Below, piece after piece: positions 8,666 to 17,119 of a stretch of 38,020 nucleotides of DNA. Origin of the DNA: Acidobacteriota bacterium (GTDB lineage Bacteria; Acidobacteriota; Terriglobia; Acidiferrales; UBA7541). Made by a program: the position numbers and the translations under genes. The notes below the pieces were generated by a model. That model was not told where the DNA came from, searched no databases, and saw only the letters and a list, made by a program, of their open reading frames with translations. Location of the stretch: contig JAJPIE010000018.1 in NCBI GenBank assembly GCA_021324935.1, positions 1-38,020 on the forward strand, in the 5' to 3' direction. How positions within the stretch are numbered: position 1 is the first letter of the stretch; the number at the start of each line of letters is the position of its first letter.

Positions 8666-11320
8666 TTAGAACTTGAATTCAAGATTCGCCTGAAGCCGGC
8701 GGCCGGGATACGCGGATGTCGGCAAGCCGAAGTTTGGATTCAAGGGCCCACCGTCGGGCCCGATCACACCAATGTAGCTCACATAGTTGGGATGATTCAG
8801 CACATTGAAGGCATTCAAGGAGGCGGTCAACACCGGCCCAGCTTTCTTTTCTTTTTGGAAACGGAAATCGTGGGCTACGTTCATATCCAGATTCAACATG
8901 CCCGGCCCATGCAAGGTGTTGCGCGGGGCGAGTCCGCCGTTCGGGCGGTCGTTGAAGACACTATCACCATTGGAATCGAGCCCCGTGGTGACGTTGACGG
9001 GCTTGCCGGAATAGGCTTGCAGGGCCACGCCCAGGCTGAAAAGCTCGCTCGGCTGAAACGTGCCAAGCAGATCGAACTTGTGGCGGCGATCGTTGTCGGA
9101 GCGCGCCCAGTCGAGATTCGGGAAATTGCTGTTGCCCGGGAAATAGGTGATGCCGCTGGTATTGTTATAACTTTTGCTGAGGATGTACTGCGCCTGTCCG
9201 CTGAAGTAGCGCGTTGGTTTGCCGCGGAAAGTGATCTCGAGAGAATTGCCCTTTTGGTAGCCTTCCGATTGGATCTGCCGGTTTTGTCCTAATGCCAGAT
9301 CGGGCCGCGCCAAATAGTCCGGCGGCAATGGGGCGTTTACGTCACGTGAGACGAACAGATCGATCCCGCGCGTACCCACGTAGGTGGCGCTGAGGGTGCT
9401 CTTCGCTGTGATTTGCCGCTCGATTCCGAAACTGTATTGCACGATATAGGGGATCCTCGCGTTGGGATCGAGAGTAACGACGCTCGTCGGCACTCCCACG
9501 AGGTCCGCCGGCGTCACCGGATACGGCACAAATCCGCCGGTGAGCTGGGGCAGGAACAGGCGCTGTAAGTTTACGCCGTTGAAGTGCAACAGGTCCGCGA
9601 TCGGACGCGGGCCGGAGCGATCGTAGAAAACACCGGCGCCGCCGCGAAGAATCGTTTTGCTGTTCCGCGAGGGTGCGCAGGCAAAGGCAAAGCGCGGCGC
9701 AAAATTGTTTACGTCCTCGTTGAAATAGTTCTGATAGTAGTAGCGCACGCCCAAGGTTACCGAAAAATTCGGCATGATCCGGACGCTATCCTCGATAAAA
9801 CCCGAAGCATCGCGCTGCCAGAAAACCAGGTGGCCGTTGCCGGTTTGAATGCGGAACCCGGAAGGCAGCAGCGCATTGTACGCGTTGATGCCGGCAAATG
9901 TGTAAACGCCTTGCTGGGCGGTGAAATCGTCCGCGCCGCGCCGGCTCAGATCCGGGGCCTCGACGCCAAACACCAGCATGTGGCGGCCGCTGGTGTACGT
10001 CAGAAAGTCCACGCCCTGGAAGTGAGATTCCGTGCGCTTGGCATCGGCCTGCGCTCCGCCGCCGGTGAAATAGCCTTCCACAATGAGTTGCGGAGCTTCC
10101 ACGTTGCTGACCGTGGGCTCGTCGTTGTGCCCGACCAGAAAGCGCAGTTGATTCACCCAGCGAGGTGAAATGATGTGGCGGTAACTGGCATTAATTTCGC
10201 TCTCCGCAAAGTGGTAGGAATAACCGGCTTCGCGAAGCACGGATCCGCCGACGCCCTGATTCTGGTCCAGTTCGTTTTCGTAGGAGTATCCGATCCAGAA
10301 CTGGCCGCCATTGTCGAACTCGTGGAAGTAGCGGAAAGAACCGAAGAAGTGGCGTTCCGGCGAAGGCACGTTGTCCTGAATGATGGCGTTGTTTGCGCCG
10401 TAGGCGTGCACGACGGATTCCAGATTGTCGTTGTCCTGCTCGAGTGAGAGAAGGAAGGAGTTCTTTTTGCCGTTTCCCAGCGGTCCGGTCAGGGAGCCTT
10501 CTTCCATGTAACGGCTTTCCGCCGGCTTGGTGGCCGCCAGGGCATTGCTGGCGTCGAACACGGAGTTCCGGACCAGGAAATTCACGGTGCCGTGATACTC
10601 GGGCGTTCCCGCTTTGGTGGTTATTTCCAGGCGCGCGCGGCCGGGCCTGGCGAAGAGCGCCGAATACGGATTCTGGTTGATTTTTACTTCCTGAACCGCG
10701 GAGGGAGAAACGCCGGGCCCGTTCGCTTCAACCCCATTGACCACCAGCGAAATCCCACTGGTGGCGATGGCGTCGTCGGTCAGGAAACGCGAAAGCAGGG
10801 TGATGTAATCCTGGTCGAAAACGGGAACGCGGTCGAGGGCGTCGCGCGTCACGTTGTTGGTATTCAGATTTTCCGAAGGATCGGAAGAAGTCTGTGGAAT
10901 CGATTCATCGGCCGTGACGCTGATGGTTTCGCTGAGTTGGGAAATGGCCAGCGCGAGGCGAAGCGGGGGCTGCGGCTTGCGGGCGATGGATACTTCGGTG
11001 AGGGCATCCTGGAAACCCGCGGAGTGCACGCGCAGGCGATATTTGCCCGCCGGCACCTTGTCGAACGTGAAGCTTCCTTTCTCGTCGGTGGCCGCGGACG
11101 CTCGAACGCCGCCCTTGGAGTCCAGCAGAGACACTTCGGCGCCAACGATGCTCGCGCCCGAAGGATCCACCACGATTCCCCGGAGCGAATCCGCAGGCCC
11201 CTGAGGCGAGGGGTTCTGCGCGAAACACGCAACCGAGAGAAGAACACACAGGAGTGCCAGTTGAACGACCTGGCTGGCGAGCCGCAAGCCGAAAAGCACG
11301 CTGAATTTACGAGCGTTCAT
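8666..11320 (-). CDS. TonB-dependent receptor, Oar-like, with carboxypeptidase regulatory-like N-domain
   Basis: The start chosen is ATG 11320, giving 884 residues; the frame is open further upstream but would run into the hemolysin III gene and lacks outer-membrane features there. Residues 1-35 are a signal peptide ending CFAQN. Residues 46-125 form the carboxypeptidase-regulatory-like beta sandwich (RGIVVDPSGASIVGAEVSL, then AGKYRLRVHSAGF). A plug-like domain follows with VNGVEANGPGVSPSAVQEVKI and ARLEITTKAGTPEYHG. A long series of aromatic-rich strands makes the barrel, and the protein ends in NLEFKF, a terminal Phe typical of outer-membrane barrels. Acidobacteria carry many paralogues. 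The transported ligand is unknown; no transport genes adjoin it. Confidence 0.92.
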   Translation of the reverse strand: MNARKFSVLFGLRLASQVVQLALLCVLLSVACFAQNPSPQGPADSLRGIVVDPSGASIVGAEVSLLDSKGGVRASAATDEKGSFTFDKVPAGKYRLRVHSAGFQDALTEVSIARKPQPPLRLALAISQLSETISVTADESIPQTSSDPSENLNTNNVTRDALDRVPVFDQDYITLLSRFLTDDAIATSGISLVVNGVEANGPGVSPSAVQEVKINQNPYSALFARPGRARLEITTKAGTPEYHGTVNFLVRNSVFDASNALAATKPAESRYMEEGSLTGPLGNGKKNSFLLSLEQDNDNLESVVHAYGANNAIIQDNVPSPERHFFGSFRYFHEFDNGGQFWIGYSYENELDQNQGVGGSVLREAGYSYHFAESEINASYRHIISPRWVNQLRFLVGHNDEPTVSNVEAPQLIVEGYFTGGGAQADAKRTESHFQGVDFLTYTSGRHMLVFGVEAPDLSRRGADDFTAQQGVYTFAGINAYNALLPSGFRIQTGNGHLVFWQRDASGFIEDSVRIMPNFSVTLGVRYYYQNYFNEDVNNFAPRFAFACAPSRNSKTILRGGAGVFYDRSGPRPIADLLHFNGVNLQRLFLPQLTGGFVPYPVTPADLVGVPTSVVTLDPNARIPYIVQYSFGIERQITAKSTLSATYVGTRGIDLFVSRDVNAPLPPDYLARPDLALGQNRQIQSEGYQKGNSLEITFRGKPTRYFSGQAQYILSKSYNNTSGITYFPGNSNFPNLDWARSDNDRRHKFDLLGTFQPSELFSLGVALQAYSGKPVNVTTGLDSNGDSVFNDRPNGGLAPRNTLHGPGMLNLDMNVAHDFRFQKEKKAGPVLTASLNAFNVLNHPNYVSYIGVIGPDGGPLNPNFGLPTSAYPGRRLQANLEFKF

Positions 11321-11457
11321 TCGGATCCCGAGGTTTCCTGCATTCTGGTTCCAAAGTAGGCAATTGCTTCCGAACGCCAGGAAGGTCAACACACCTTTGC
11401 TGCGCTGAAACGTTAAGGGAAACAACTTAAATGGGAGATAAAAGCGGCCGGAGCGGT

Positions 11458-12117
11458 TCAGCCGCGGGGAAAGACGGAATAGAGGATGGCCACGTAATGG
11501 CAGGCGCTGCCGGTCATCACCAGGAGGTGCCAGATGACGTGATGATGAGGAATGCGCTTGCAGGCATAAAAAACGACGCCGGTCGAATACGCCAAGCCGC
11601 CCAGGATGATCCAGACGATGCCCCTCAGCGGGACGTGCGTGTACACCTGGTGGGCAGCGATGATGCCGAGCCAGCCCATGGCCACGTAGGCGGAGACCGA
11701 GAGAATCGGGAAGCGGTCGGTGAACCACAGCTTAAAAAGGATGCCCACGACCGCGAAGCTCCAAATGGCGGCGAAAAGCGACCATCCCCAACTGCCGCGG
11801 AGATTTACCAGGAGGAACGGCGTGTAGGTGCCGGCGATCAGAAGATAGATGGCGCAGTGATCGAAGATGTGCAGGATGCGCTTGGCGCGCGGCGAGGAGA
11901 CGCCGTGATAAAAGGTCGAGGCGGCGTAGAGGCTGACGAGAGTGGCGCCATAAATTGCGCAGCCGAGAAGGTGCCACGTTCCGCCATGCACAATGGCGAG
12001 GATCAATAAAATCACGAAGCCAAAAAAGCTGAATGCGAGGCCAACGCCGTGCGTCAGCGTGTTGGCCGCTTCATCGGCGGTGATATGCCGGGTGATGGAC
12101 CTAGTCCAGGAAAACAT
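11458..12117 (-). CDS. hemolysin III / PAQR-family membrane protein
   Basis: This encodes 219 residues with seven predicted membrane helices. The family signature residues are present: THGVGLAFSFFG in the first helix, STFYH (S67, H71), HIFDH with Asp86 followed by LIAGTYTPF, and a C-terminal PHHHVIWHLLVMTGSACHY. In PAQR proteins these His, Asp and Ser side chains form a zinc site in the membrane, thought to support ceramidase-like or related hydrolase activity. The bacterial role is not settled, and the 'hemolysin' name comes from a Bacillus homologue. The gene is downstream of the octaheme cytochrome on the same strand, 60 bp away, but no functional link is known. Confidence 0.9.
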   Translation of the reverse strand: MFSWTRSITRHITADEAANTLTHGVGLAFSFFGFVILLILAIVHGGTWHLLGCAIYGATLVSLYAASTFYHGVSSPRAKRILHIFDHCAIYLLIAGTYTPFLLVNLRGSWGWSLFAAIWSFAVVGILFKLWFTDRFPILSVSAYVAMGWLGIIAAHQVYTHVPLRGIVWIILGGLAYSTGVVFYACKRIPHHHVIWHLLVMTGSACHYVAILYSVFPRG

Positions 12118-12126
12118 AGATTGAGC

Positions 12127-12142
12127 TTGCGCGCGCGCGCAA
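12127..12142. repeat. perfect 16-bp GC-alternating palindrome
   Basis: TTGCGCGCGCGCGCAA is fully self-complementary and contains an alternating (GC)6 core that could extrude or adopt a left-handed helix. It sits in the 60 bp between the cytochrome stop and the hemolysin III start. No T-tract follows it on either strand, so it is not a normal terminator. Confidence 0.5.
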
Positions 12143-12177
12143 AGGTTGGCAAGAAAAATCGCGCTGCTTCTTTTGCG

Positions 12178-13467
12178 CTATTGCTTGTAGCGCTCCTTGT
12201 AAAAGTCGATCTGCTGCTGGATTTGTTCCTTGGAAAGGCCGGCGGTCCACTTGTGATAGTCGGACTTCATCACGCCGGAGGTCACACCTGGCATGAGTCG
12301 CTCGGCTTCCGGGATGAATTCGGTGTAGAAAATTTTGGCGACTTCGAAGAAACCGTGCCATTGCGTGTAGTCCGGCCCCATCATCGCGGTGCCCATGCGG
12401 GCGCGGCGGCCGGCATGATGCCAAAGGTCGTAATAGGTCCACTCGATTTTTTCGTCGAATGGCGTGGGGGTGAGCTTTTTCGCCGCATAGAGCTTGTCCA
12501 TAATCGATTTGGCGGGCTTGGCGAATTTTTCGTTGTAAAGATCGATGGTGGATTCATACTGCTGGTAGAAATTCGTCACCCAGCCCGTGGCGTGGCAATT
12601 GGAGCAAACATCCTGCATCGCCAGGCGGCGGTGCTGCCAATCGTCGAGCTTAATGGAGATAGCCGGGCGCAGCGTGAAACTGATGCGATCCCCCACGTCG
12701 TGCGTCACCGGCTGGTTGGGCGTGGCCGACATGTGACAGGTGGCGCAGGTGGGCGCGGCGGAATAGTCCTTGCCGACGATCCAGCTCTTGGAATCCAGAT
12801 TCATCCTGGCGATATTGGCGCGGTATTGAATGCCGTGCTTTGATTCGTTGTAGATCTCGATTTGCGGGTGGTCGGGGCCCAGGTGGCATTTACCGCAATT
12901 TTCCGGCATGCGCGCCGTGGCGGAGCTGAAAGTGTGGCGGCCATGGCAGGCAGCGCAGGAGCCGCGGCTGCCATCGGGATTCACGCGGCCGATGCCGCTG
13001 TTGGGCCAGGTGGCGGGATCGAATTTTCCGTCGCCAAAATATTTCACTTCGCTGCCATGGCATTGCCGGCAGCCATTGTTGGCGGCGGGGCCGCCTTCGA
13101 CGATTTCGCCGAGCATGTTGTCGAGCGAGCCGATGAATTTCGCCGCCGCGGCGTGGTGGCTCTTCTCGAATTGCCGCACTTCCCCGGCGTGGCAGCGCGC
13201 GCAGTAATTTGGCGTGACGATGACGGCGATCTTGTGGCCGTAATGGTCAAAGGCCGCCGGATCGCCTTCGTTGGCCTTGTGGCAGGAGTAGCAGTCCACG
13301 CCTTTTTGGGCATGTGCGCTCGATTTCCACTGCTCGACGATGCCCGGCGTCGAATCGGAGTGGCACTCCAGGCAGGCCTTGCCCTCTTCGGAAACCTGAG
13401 GGGTATCGGCGCGCCAGGCGGACGCCGAGGCAAGGGTGAGCACGATTGCAAGCAAAGAGAATTTCAT
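12178..13467 (-). CDS. octaheme cytochrome c of the hydroxylamine oxidoreductase type
   Basis: ATG 13467 has GGAGG at ideal spacing, giving 429 residues. A signal peptide (residues 1-20) sends it to the periplasm. Eight CxxCH heme motifs are visible, at residues 32, 59, 89, 133, 171, 191, 241 and 288. After the last heme comes a helical domain of about 130 residues with EWTYYDLWHHAGRRARMG and MMGPDYTQWHGFFEV. This layout, with eight c hemes then a helical tail, is that of the HAO/octaheme family, which works on hydroxylamine, hydrazine or nitrite. In true HAO a C-terminal tyrosine cross-links the catalytic heme; Tyr367 in GPDYTQW is a candidate for that position, but this needs an alignment. 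No cytochrome c554, NapC/NrfH or nitrite reductase gene is adjacent, so the electron partner is unknown. Confidence 0.82.
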   Translation of the reverse strand: MKFSLLAIVLTLASASAWRADTPQVSEEGKACLECHSDSTPGIVEQWKSSAHAQKGVDCYSCHKANEGDPAAFDHYGHKIAVIVTPNYCARCHAGEVRQFEKSHHAAAAKFIGSLDNMLGEIVEGGPAANNGCRQCHGSEVKYFGDGKFDPATWPNSGIGRVNPDGSRGSCAACHGRHTFSSATARMPENCGKCHLGPDHPQIEIYNESKHGIQYRANIARMNLDSKSWIVGKDYSAAPTCATCHMSATPNQPVTHDVGDRISFTLRPAISIKLDDWQHRRLAMQDVCSNCHATGWVTNFYQQYESTIDLYNEKFAKPAKSIMDKLYAAKKLTPTPFDEKIEWTYYDLWHHAGRRARMGTAMMGPDYTQWHGFFEVAKIFYTEFIPEAERLMPGVTSGVMKSDYHKWTAGLSKEQIQQQIDFYKERYKQ

Positions 13468-13579
13468 CAAGCCTCCAGAATGGAGCGACGAATTCTTTGG
13501 ACGGGTGGACCAACAGGCCAAATTTTAATCTTCGGATATGGAAAGGGAAGAGACTTTTGTCACATGGGTAAGAAAACCC

Positions 13580-15217
13580 TTAAAAGCCGGGGGCGCCGGA
13601 GGAGGCTGGGCGCATTTCTGGGGCATTGACGCCGAAGCGGAGATGCGCGAACCAGGACTGGCTGAGGGACATGAAGCCCGTGTAGAGGTAGCCCCAGACG
13701 AAGAGTAGCAGGAACGGGACCGTGGCGTAATTTTCATTCAGGATGGCGTAGACGACCGTCAGCGCGAAGTAAAGGCCGAGTCCCACCTCGAAATACGGCA
13801 TCCAGCCGGCCTTGTTCCTGTATTTCTTCGCGGCGAAGGTGCCGGACTTGCCTTCAATTTTGAATTTCGGGGTGCGCGCGAATTCGGATTTCTTGCCGAT
13901 GATCGCTTCCAGGACGGCTTGTGCGTTGCGCACGCTGATGCCGATGCCGGTGGCCATCACAAAGGGCATATAGAGAAACGTGGCGAGCCAGGTTTTCGGC
14001 CGCAGCTCTTTCTGCGCGGCAAGATAGAAGCTGGAGATGGAGCACGTAGAGGCCAGAAAGAGAGGCAGGTCGATCACCAGCATCTGGAACCAGCCCTGAT
14101 AGAAGCGCACGATCATGGCGGGCAGGAGCATGGTGGAGAGCAAAACCATAAATGGATAGGAAATGTTGGCGGTGAGGTGGAAGAAGGCTTCCGACTTCAC
14201 ATAAAACGGGACATCGGAGCGGAACACTTTGGGCAGAATTTTCTTGGCGGTCTGCATCAGGCCCTTGGCCCAGCGCGCCTGCTGCGCCTTGAAGCCGTTC
14301 ATGTCCACGGGAAGTTCGGAGGCGCATTCAATTTCGGGGAGATAGAGGAATTTCCAGCCCTTGAGCTGCGCGCGATAGGAAAGATCGGTGTCCTCGGTGA
14401 GCGTGTCGTGCTCCCAACCACCGGCAGCTTCGATGGCCGCGCGGCGCCAGACGCCGGCGGTGCCATTGAAATTGAAGAAGGTGCCGCGGCGGGAGCGGCC
14501 GCCATGCTCGATGACGAAATGACCATCGAGGAGAATGGTTTCGACGCGCGTGAGCAGGGAATAATCGGTGTTGAGGTAGGTCCAGCGGGTCTGGACCATG
14601 CCGATGTTTCCGCCGTTGGCGGGATCGAGAAAATAGGGAATGGTGCGGCGAAGGAAGTCGGCGGGCGGCAGGAAGTCCGCGTCGAAGATGGCGACGAACT
14701 CGCCCTTGGCGGTTTTCAAGCCGTTTTCGAGCGCGCCGGCCTTGTAGCCCTCGCGATTGGTGCGATGGACGTAAACGACGGGCAGGCCTTGCAACGCATG
14801 GCGTTCGACGCAGGCGCGGGCCACCTCACGGGTTTCGTCGGTGGAATCGTCGAGGACCTGAATATCGAGCAGCTCGCGAGGATAATCAAATTGCGCGACC
14901 GCATCGACGAGGCGCTCGATCACGTAGCGTTCGTTGAAGATAGGAAGCTGTATGGTAACCTTGGGCCAGTTTTCGACCGGCGGAGGCGCCGGAGGAAGAT
15001 TTTTGCGATAGGCAAAGTAATCGTAGAGCAGAACGTAGCGATGCAGGCCGTAGGCGGCGAGGACGAACAGTACGATGAAATAAGGAATCATCATCGCCAG
15101 GTCGAAAGCGTTGGCGTTGTATACCCCGGTGAAGGTCTTGTCCGTAATCTTGTGCCAGTAGTGGCTCAGGGGCCCCTGAGAGGCGACGGCCAAAAGGGTT
15201 GGAACGAAGTTCAACAA
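13580..15217 (-). CDS. processive GT2 glycosyltransferase (cellulose synthase-like membrane protein)
   Basis: This encodes 545 residues. A membrane helix at about 40-62 precedes a cytoplasmic GT-A domain at 85-320. The full D,D,D,QxxRW signature is present: DDSTDET (Asp123/124), DAD (179-181), TED (274-276) and QQARW (312-316). C-terminal membrane helices follow at about 335-470 and 490-530. Proteins of this shape make beta-linked polysaccharides (cellulose, mannan-type or other exopolysaccharide) from nucleotide sugars and extrude them. No PilZ domain, BcsB or export partner is adjacent, so the polymer is unknown. The start is a TTG with GGAG 11 bases upstream and no better ATG until residue 42. 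Its 5' end lies 17 bases from the divergent gene at 15235. Confidence 0.9.
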   Translation of the reverse strand: MLNFVPTLLAVASQGPLSHYWHKITDKTFTGVYNANAFDLAMMIPYFIVLFVLAAYGLHRYVLLYDYFAYRKNLPPAPPPVENWPKVTIQLPIFNERYVIERLVDAVAQFDYPRELLDIQVLDDSTDETREVARACVERHALQGLPVVYVHRTNREGYKAGALENGLKTAKGEFVAIFDADFLPPADFLRRTIPYFLDPANGGNIGMVQTRWTYLNTDYSLLTRVETILLDGHFVIEHGGRSRRGTFFNFNGTAGVWRRAAIEAAGGWEHDTLTEDTDLSYRAQLKGWKFLYLPEIECASELPVDMNGFKAQQARWAKGLMQTAKKILPKVFRSDVPFYVKSEAFFHLTANISYPFMVLLSTMLLPAMIVRFYQGWFQMLVIDLPLFLASTCSISSFYLAAQKELRPKTWLATFLYMPFVMATGIGISVRNAQAVLEAIIGKKSEFARTPKFKIEGKSGTFAAKKYRNKAGWMPYFEVGLGLYFALTVVYAILNENYATVPFLLLFVWGYLYTGFMSLSQSWFAHLRFGVNAPEMRPASSGAPGF

Positions 15218-15234
15218 AATGCGTGTCTCTCCGA

Positions 15235-16578
15235 ATGTCTTCCCAAACGCGTACTGAATCCCTGAAACTGGCTGGGCTGGTGTTGGCAGGAGTTGTGCTG
15301 GAAGCGCTCTACCTGCGGATGCACAGCCTCTACTACTTGAAAAACCACGCGATTGCGTTTATCGAGCTTGCGCTTGCCGCGGGCGTCGTTTACCTGATTG
15401 CCTTGTACGGTTTCGACCGCACACGTGCCTCTCGCGCAGCCACCATTTTACTCATTTTTGGCGCAGTTGTATTCCGCGCCACGTTGTGGCCCATGCTGCC
15501 GACGCTTTCCGACGATTTGCAACGTTACCGCTGGGACGCCAAGGTGCAGGCCAACGGCTGGGGCCCTTACGAGATTGCGCCAAATGACGAGCGGCTAGCA
15601 CATCTGCGCGATCACGAATGGGAGATCATGCCGGGCCGCGAGACACCGACAATCTATCCGCCGGCCACGGAGTGGGTGTTTCGTGAGACGTGGCGCCTGT
15701 TTCGGGGGCCAATTTCGTTCAAAACGACCTTTGCGGCGGCGGATGTGCTGGTGGTCTTTTTGCTGCTGTGGATGTTTCGCAAGGAGCAGGACGTCGCGTT
15801 TCGCGTTGCGGTGTACGCGTGGAACCCGCTGGTGATTGTGGAATTTGCCGGGAGCGGCCACAACGATGTGCTGGCAGTGCTGGGCATTGTGGCAGGATTA
15901 GCGCTGGCGAGGCGTTGGCCGTCGGCGGCAAGTGTTTCGATTGCGTTCGCGGCGATGGCAAAGGCGTTTCCCGCGGTATTGTTGCCGGTGTGGATTCGCA
16001 GAGCGGGCTGGCCGGAGAAGCGCGAGGGCTGGAAGGCGATGGCGCTGGCGGGTGCCGCGTGCGTGATCCTGTTGCTGCCGTACCGGCGGTCGTTGGGAGC
16101 GTTCCGCGCGAATTTCGGACATTACGAAGCAAACTGGAAAAACTATCATGCCAGCCTGTACACCGTGATCGACTGGATGACCGGGGGCGGGACGCGGGCG
16201 CCCGCAATCGCAGGTTCGCTGGCAATCTGCGGCCTGGCCGCCTGGCTGGCGTGGAGGCGCGCGGAACCGGCGCGTGCCGCTTATTTGCTGATCGGAACGT
16301 GCCTGGTGTTCTGGCCGAACGGGTATTCGTGGTACTTCACGTGGATCGTGCCGTTGCTGTGCTTTTTTCCGAATCCGGCGTGGCTGCTTCTGACGGTGTT
16401 GCAATTTCTCTCTTACAACGTGTTGATCGGCTACGGTATTCTGGGCGTATTCAAATTCGATCCACAAATGCAATGGCTGGTCTACGCGCCGTTTTACCTG
16501 CTGCTCGGTGGGCTTAGGGTGCGGGATGCTGTGCGCGAAAATCGCCGGGCCACGAAGCGCCTGCTGAAAGCCGACTAA
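15235..16578 (+). CDS. GT-C-like polytopic membrane glycosyltransferase
   Basis: This encodes 447 residues from ATG 15235; an in-frame TTG at 15199 would overlap the divergent GT2 gene and has its Shine-Dalgarno too close. About ten to eleven hydrophobic segments are predicted. After the third, the loop LSDDLQRYRWDAKVQANGWG carries the acidic pair expected for a GT-C active site. Further on stands TIYPPATEWVF, like the YPP loop of GT87/mannosyltransferase-type proteins. Such enzymes use polyprenyl-phosphate sugars on the outer face of the membrane. Sugar and acceptor are unknown. Being back to back with a processive GT2, it may help build the same envelope polymer, though this is inference only. 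The stop overlaps the EthD gene's stop by 3 bases, tail to tail. Confidence 0.8.
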   Translation: MSSQTRTESLKLAGLVLAGVVLEALYLRMHSLYYLKNHAIAFIELALAAGVVYLIALYGFDRTRASRAATILLIFGAVVFRATLWPMLPTLSDDLQRYRWDAKVQANGWGPYEIAPNDERLAHLRDHEWEIMPGRETPTIYPPATEWVFRETWRLFRGPISFKTTFAAADVLVVFLLLWMFRKEQDVAFRVAVYAWNPLVIVEFAGSGHNDVLAVLGIVAGLALARRWPSAASVSIAFAAMAKAFPAVLLPVWIRRAGWPEKREGWKAMALAGAACVILLLPYRRSLGAFRANFGHYEANWKNYHASLYTVIDWMTGGGTRAPAIAGSLAICGLAAWLAWRRAEPARAAYLLIGTCLVFWPNGYSWYFTWIVPLLCFFPNPAWLLLTVLQFLSYNVLIGYGILGVFKFDPQMQWLVYAPFYLLLGGLRVRDAVRENRRATKRLLKAD

Positions 16579-16886
16579 ATCTTTACTTCGCTGACTTGGA
16601 TGACGGACCGCGAATTCGTGTAGTTCGGCACATCCGCGGAAATTTGGGGAAGGTGTTGGCCAAACGCATTCGCAAACGCATCCAACGACTCGAAATAAAG
16701 ATGCCCAACCGCAAGATAGGGAGGCAGTGAACCGGGTTGCGCACCTGCTACGCCCTGATCCACCTCCAGCTTCAACAGCGCGGGACCCAGGAGTTGCCGC
16801 ACCATCGGAATATGTCTGGTGCAGTAATACTCCACGTCGAAGTGCAAACCCGGCTGGTTCGGATAAAGCCCGCTCACATTGATCAT
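16575..16886 (-). CDS. EthD-family protein
   Basis: This encodes 103 residues from ATG 16886 with AGGTGG upstream. It is a single ferredoxin-like alpha+beta barrel domain of the EthD type: VSGLYPNQPGLHFDVEYYCT, the HIPMVRQLLGPALLKLEVDQG segment, AVGHLYFESLDAFANAFGQH and a terminal IQVSEVKI. The family is named for a protein required in ether degradation, yet most members are orphans with no defined reaction, usually dimeric. No oxygenase or cytochrome P450 is nearby. It ends tail to tail with the membrane glycosyltransferase, sharing a few bases. Family call is firm; function is unknown. Confidence 0.88.
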   Translation of the reverse strand: MINVSGLYPNQPGLHFDVEYYCTRHIPMVRQLLGPALLKLEVDQGVAGAQPGSLPPYLAVGHLYFESLDAFANAFGQHLPQISADVPNYTNSRSVIQVSEVKI

Positions 16887-17119
16887 GATCCCACCTTCGA
16901 GACCGGCAGACGGTGCAGGTTGCCGGCTGCTCTGTTTTTCCCGAACAACTTCGCGCCCTTGCTGTTAATGTGCAAGATCACGGTGGACGCAGAAAATGAT
17001 TCAGCCATGATTCCATCCAGGAATAACGACCGGCCGAAATGTTTGCGCAGCGGCAAGCCTCCGGTTCTCCATGCCACTGAATTTCAGGCAGACGTTATAC
17101 CATAGCGGTCCGAACAGTG

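Noticed and set aside
8792..11359. Long plus-strand open frames opposite the TonB receptor
   Set aside because: They mirror the high-GC receptor codons, have no family features, and break up into pieces; they are shadows.
11321..11728. Upstream extension of the TonB receptor frame by 136 residues
   Set aside because: The added sequence is arginine-rich, runs antisense-free but out of frame within the hemolysin III gene, and precedes the signal peptide; the ATG at 11320 fits.
13919..15265. 448-residue plus-strand open frame opposite the GT2 gene
   Set aside because: The GT2 motifs on the minus strand are unambiguous, and the plus-strand product is a low-complexity mirror of them.
16883..17077. 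64-residue minus-strand frame whose stop overlaps the EthD start (ATGA)
   Set aside because: No ribosome site, no recognisable fold, and the region is a natural divergent promoter gap before chrA.
17081..17101. CTGAATTTCAG palindrome and TTATAC before chrA
   Set aside because: No acceptable -35 at the right distance, and the palindrome is too short to call an operator.
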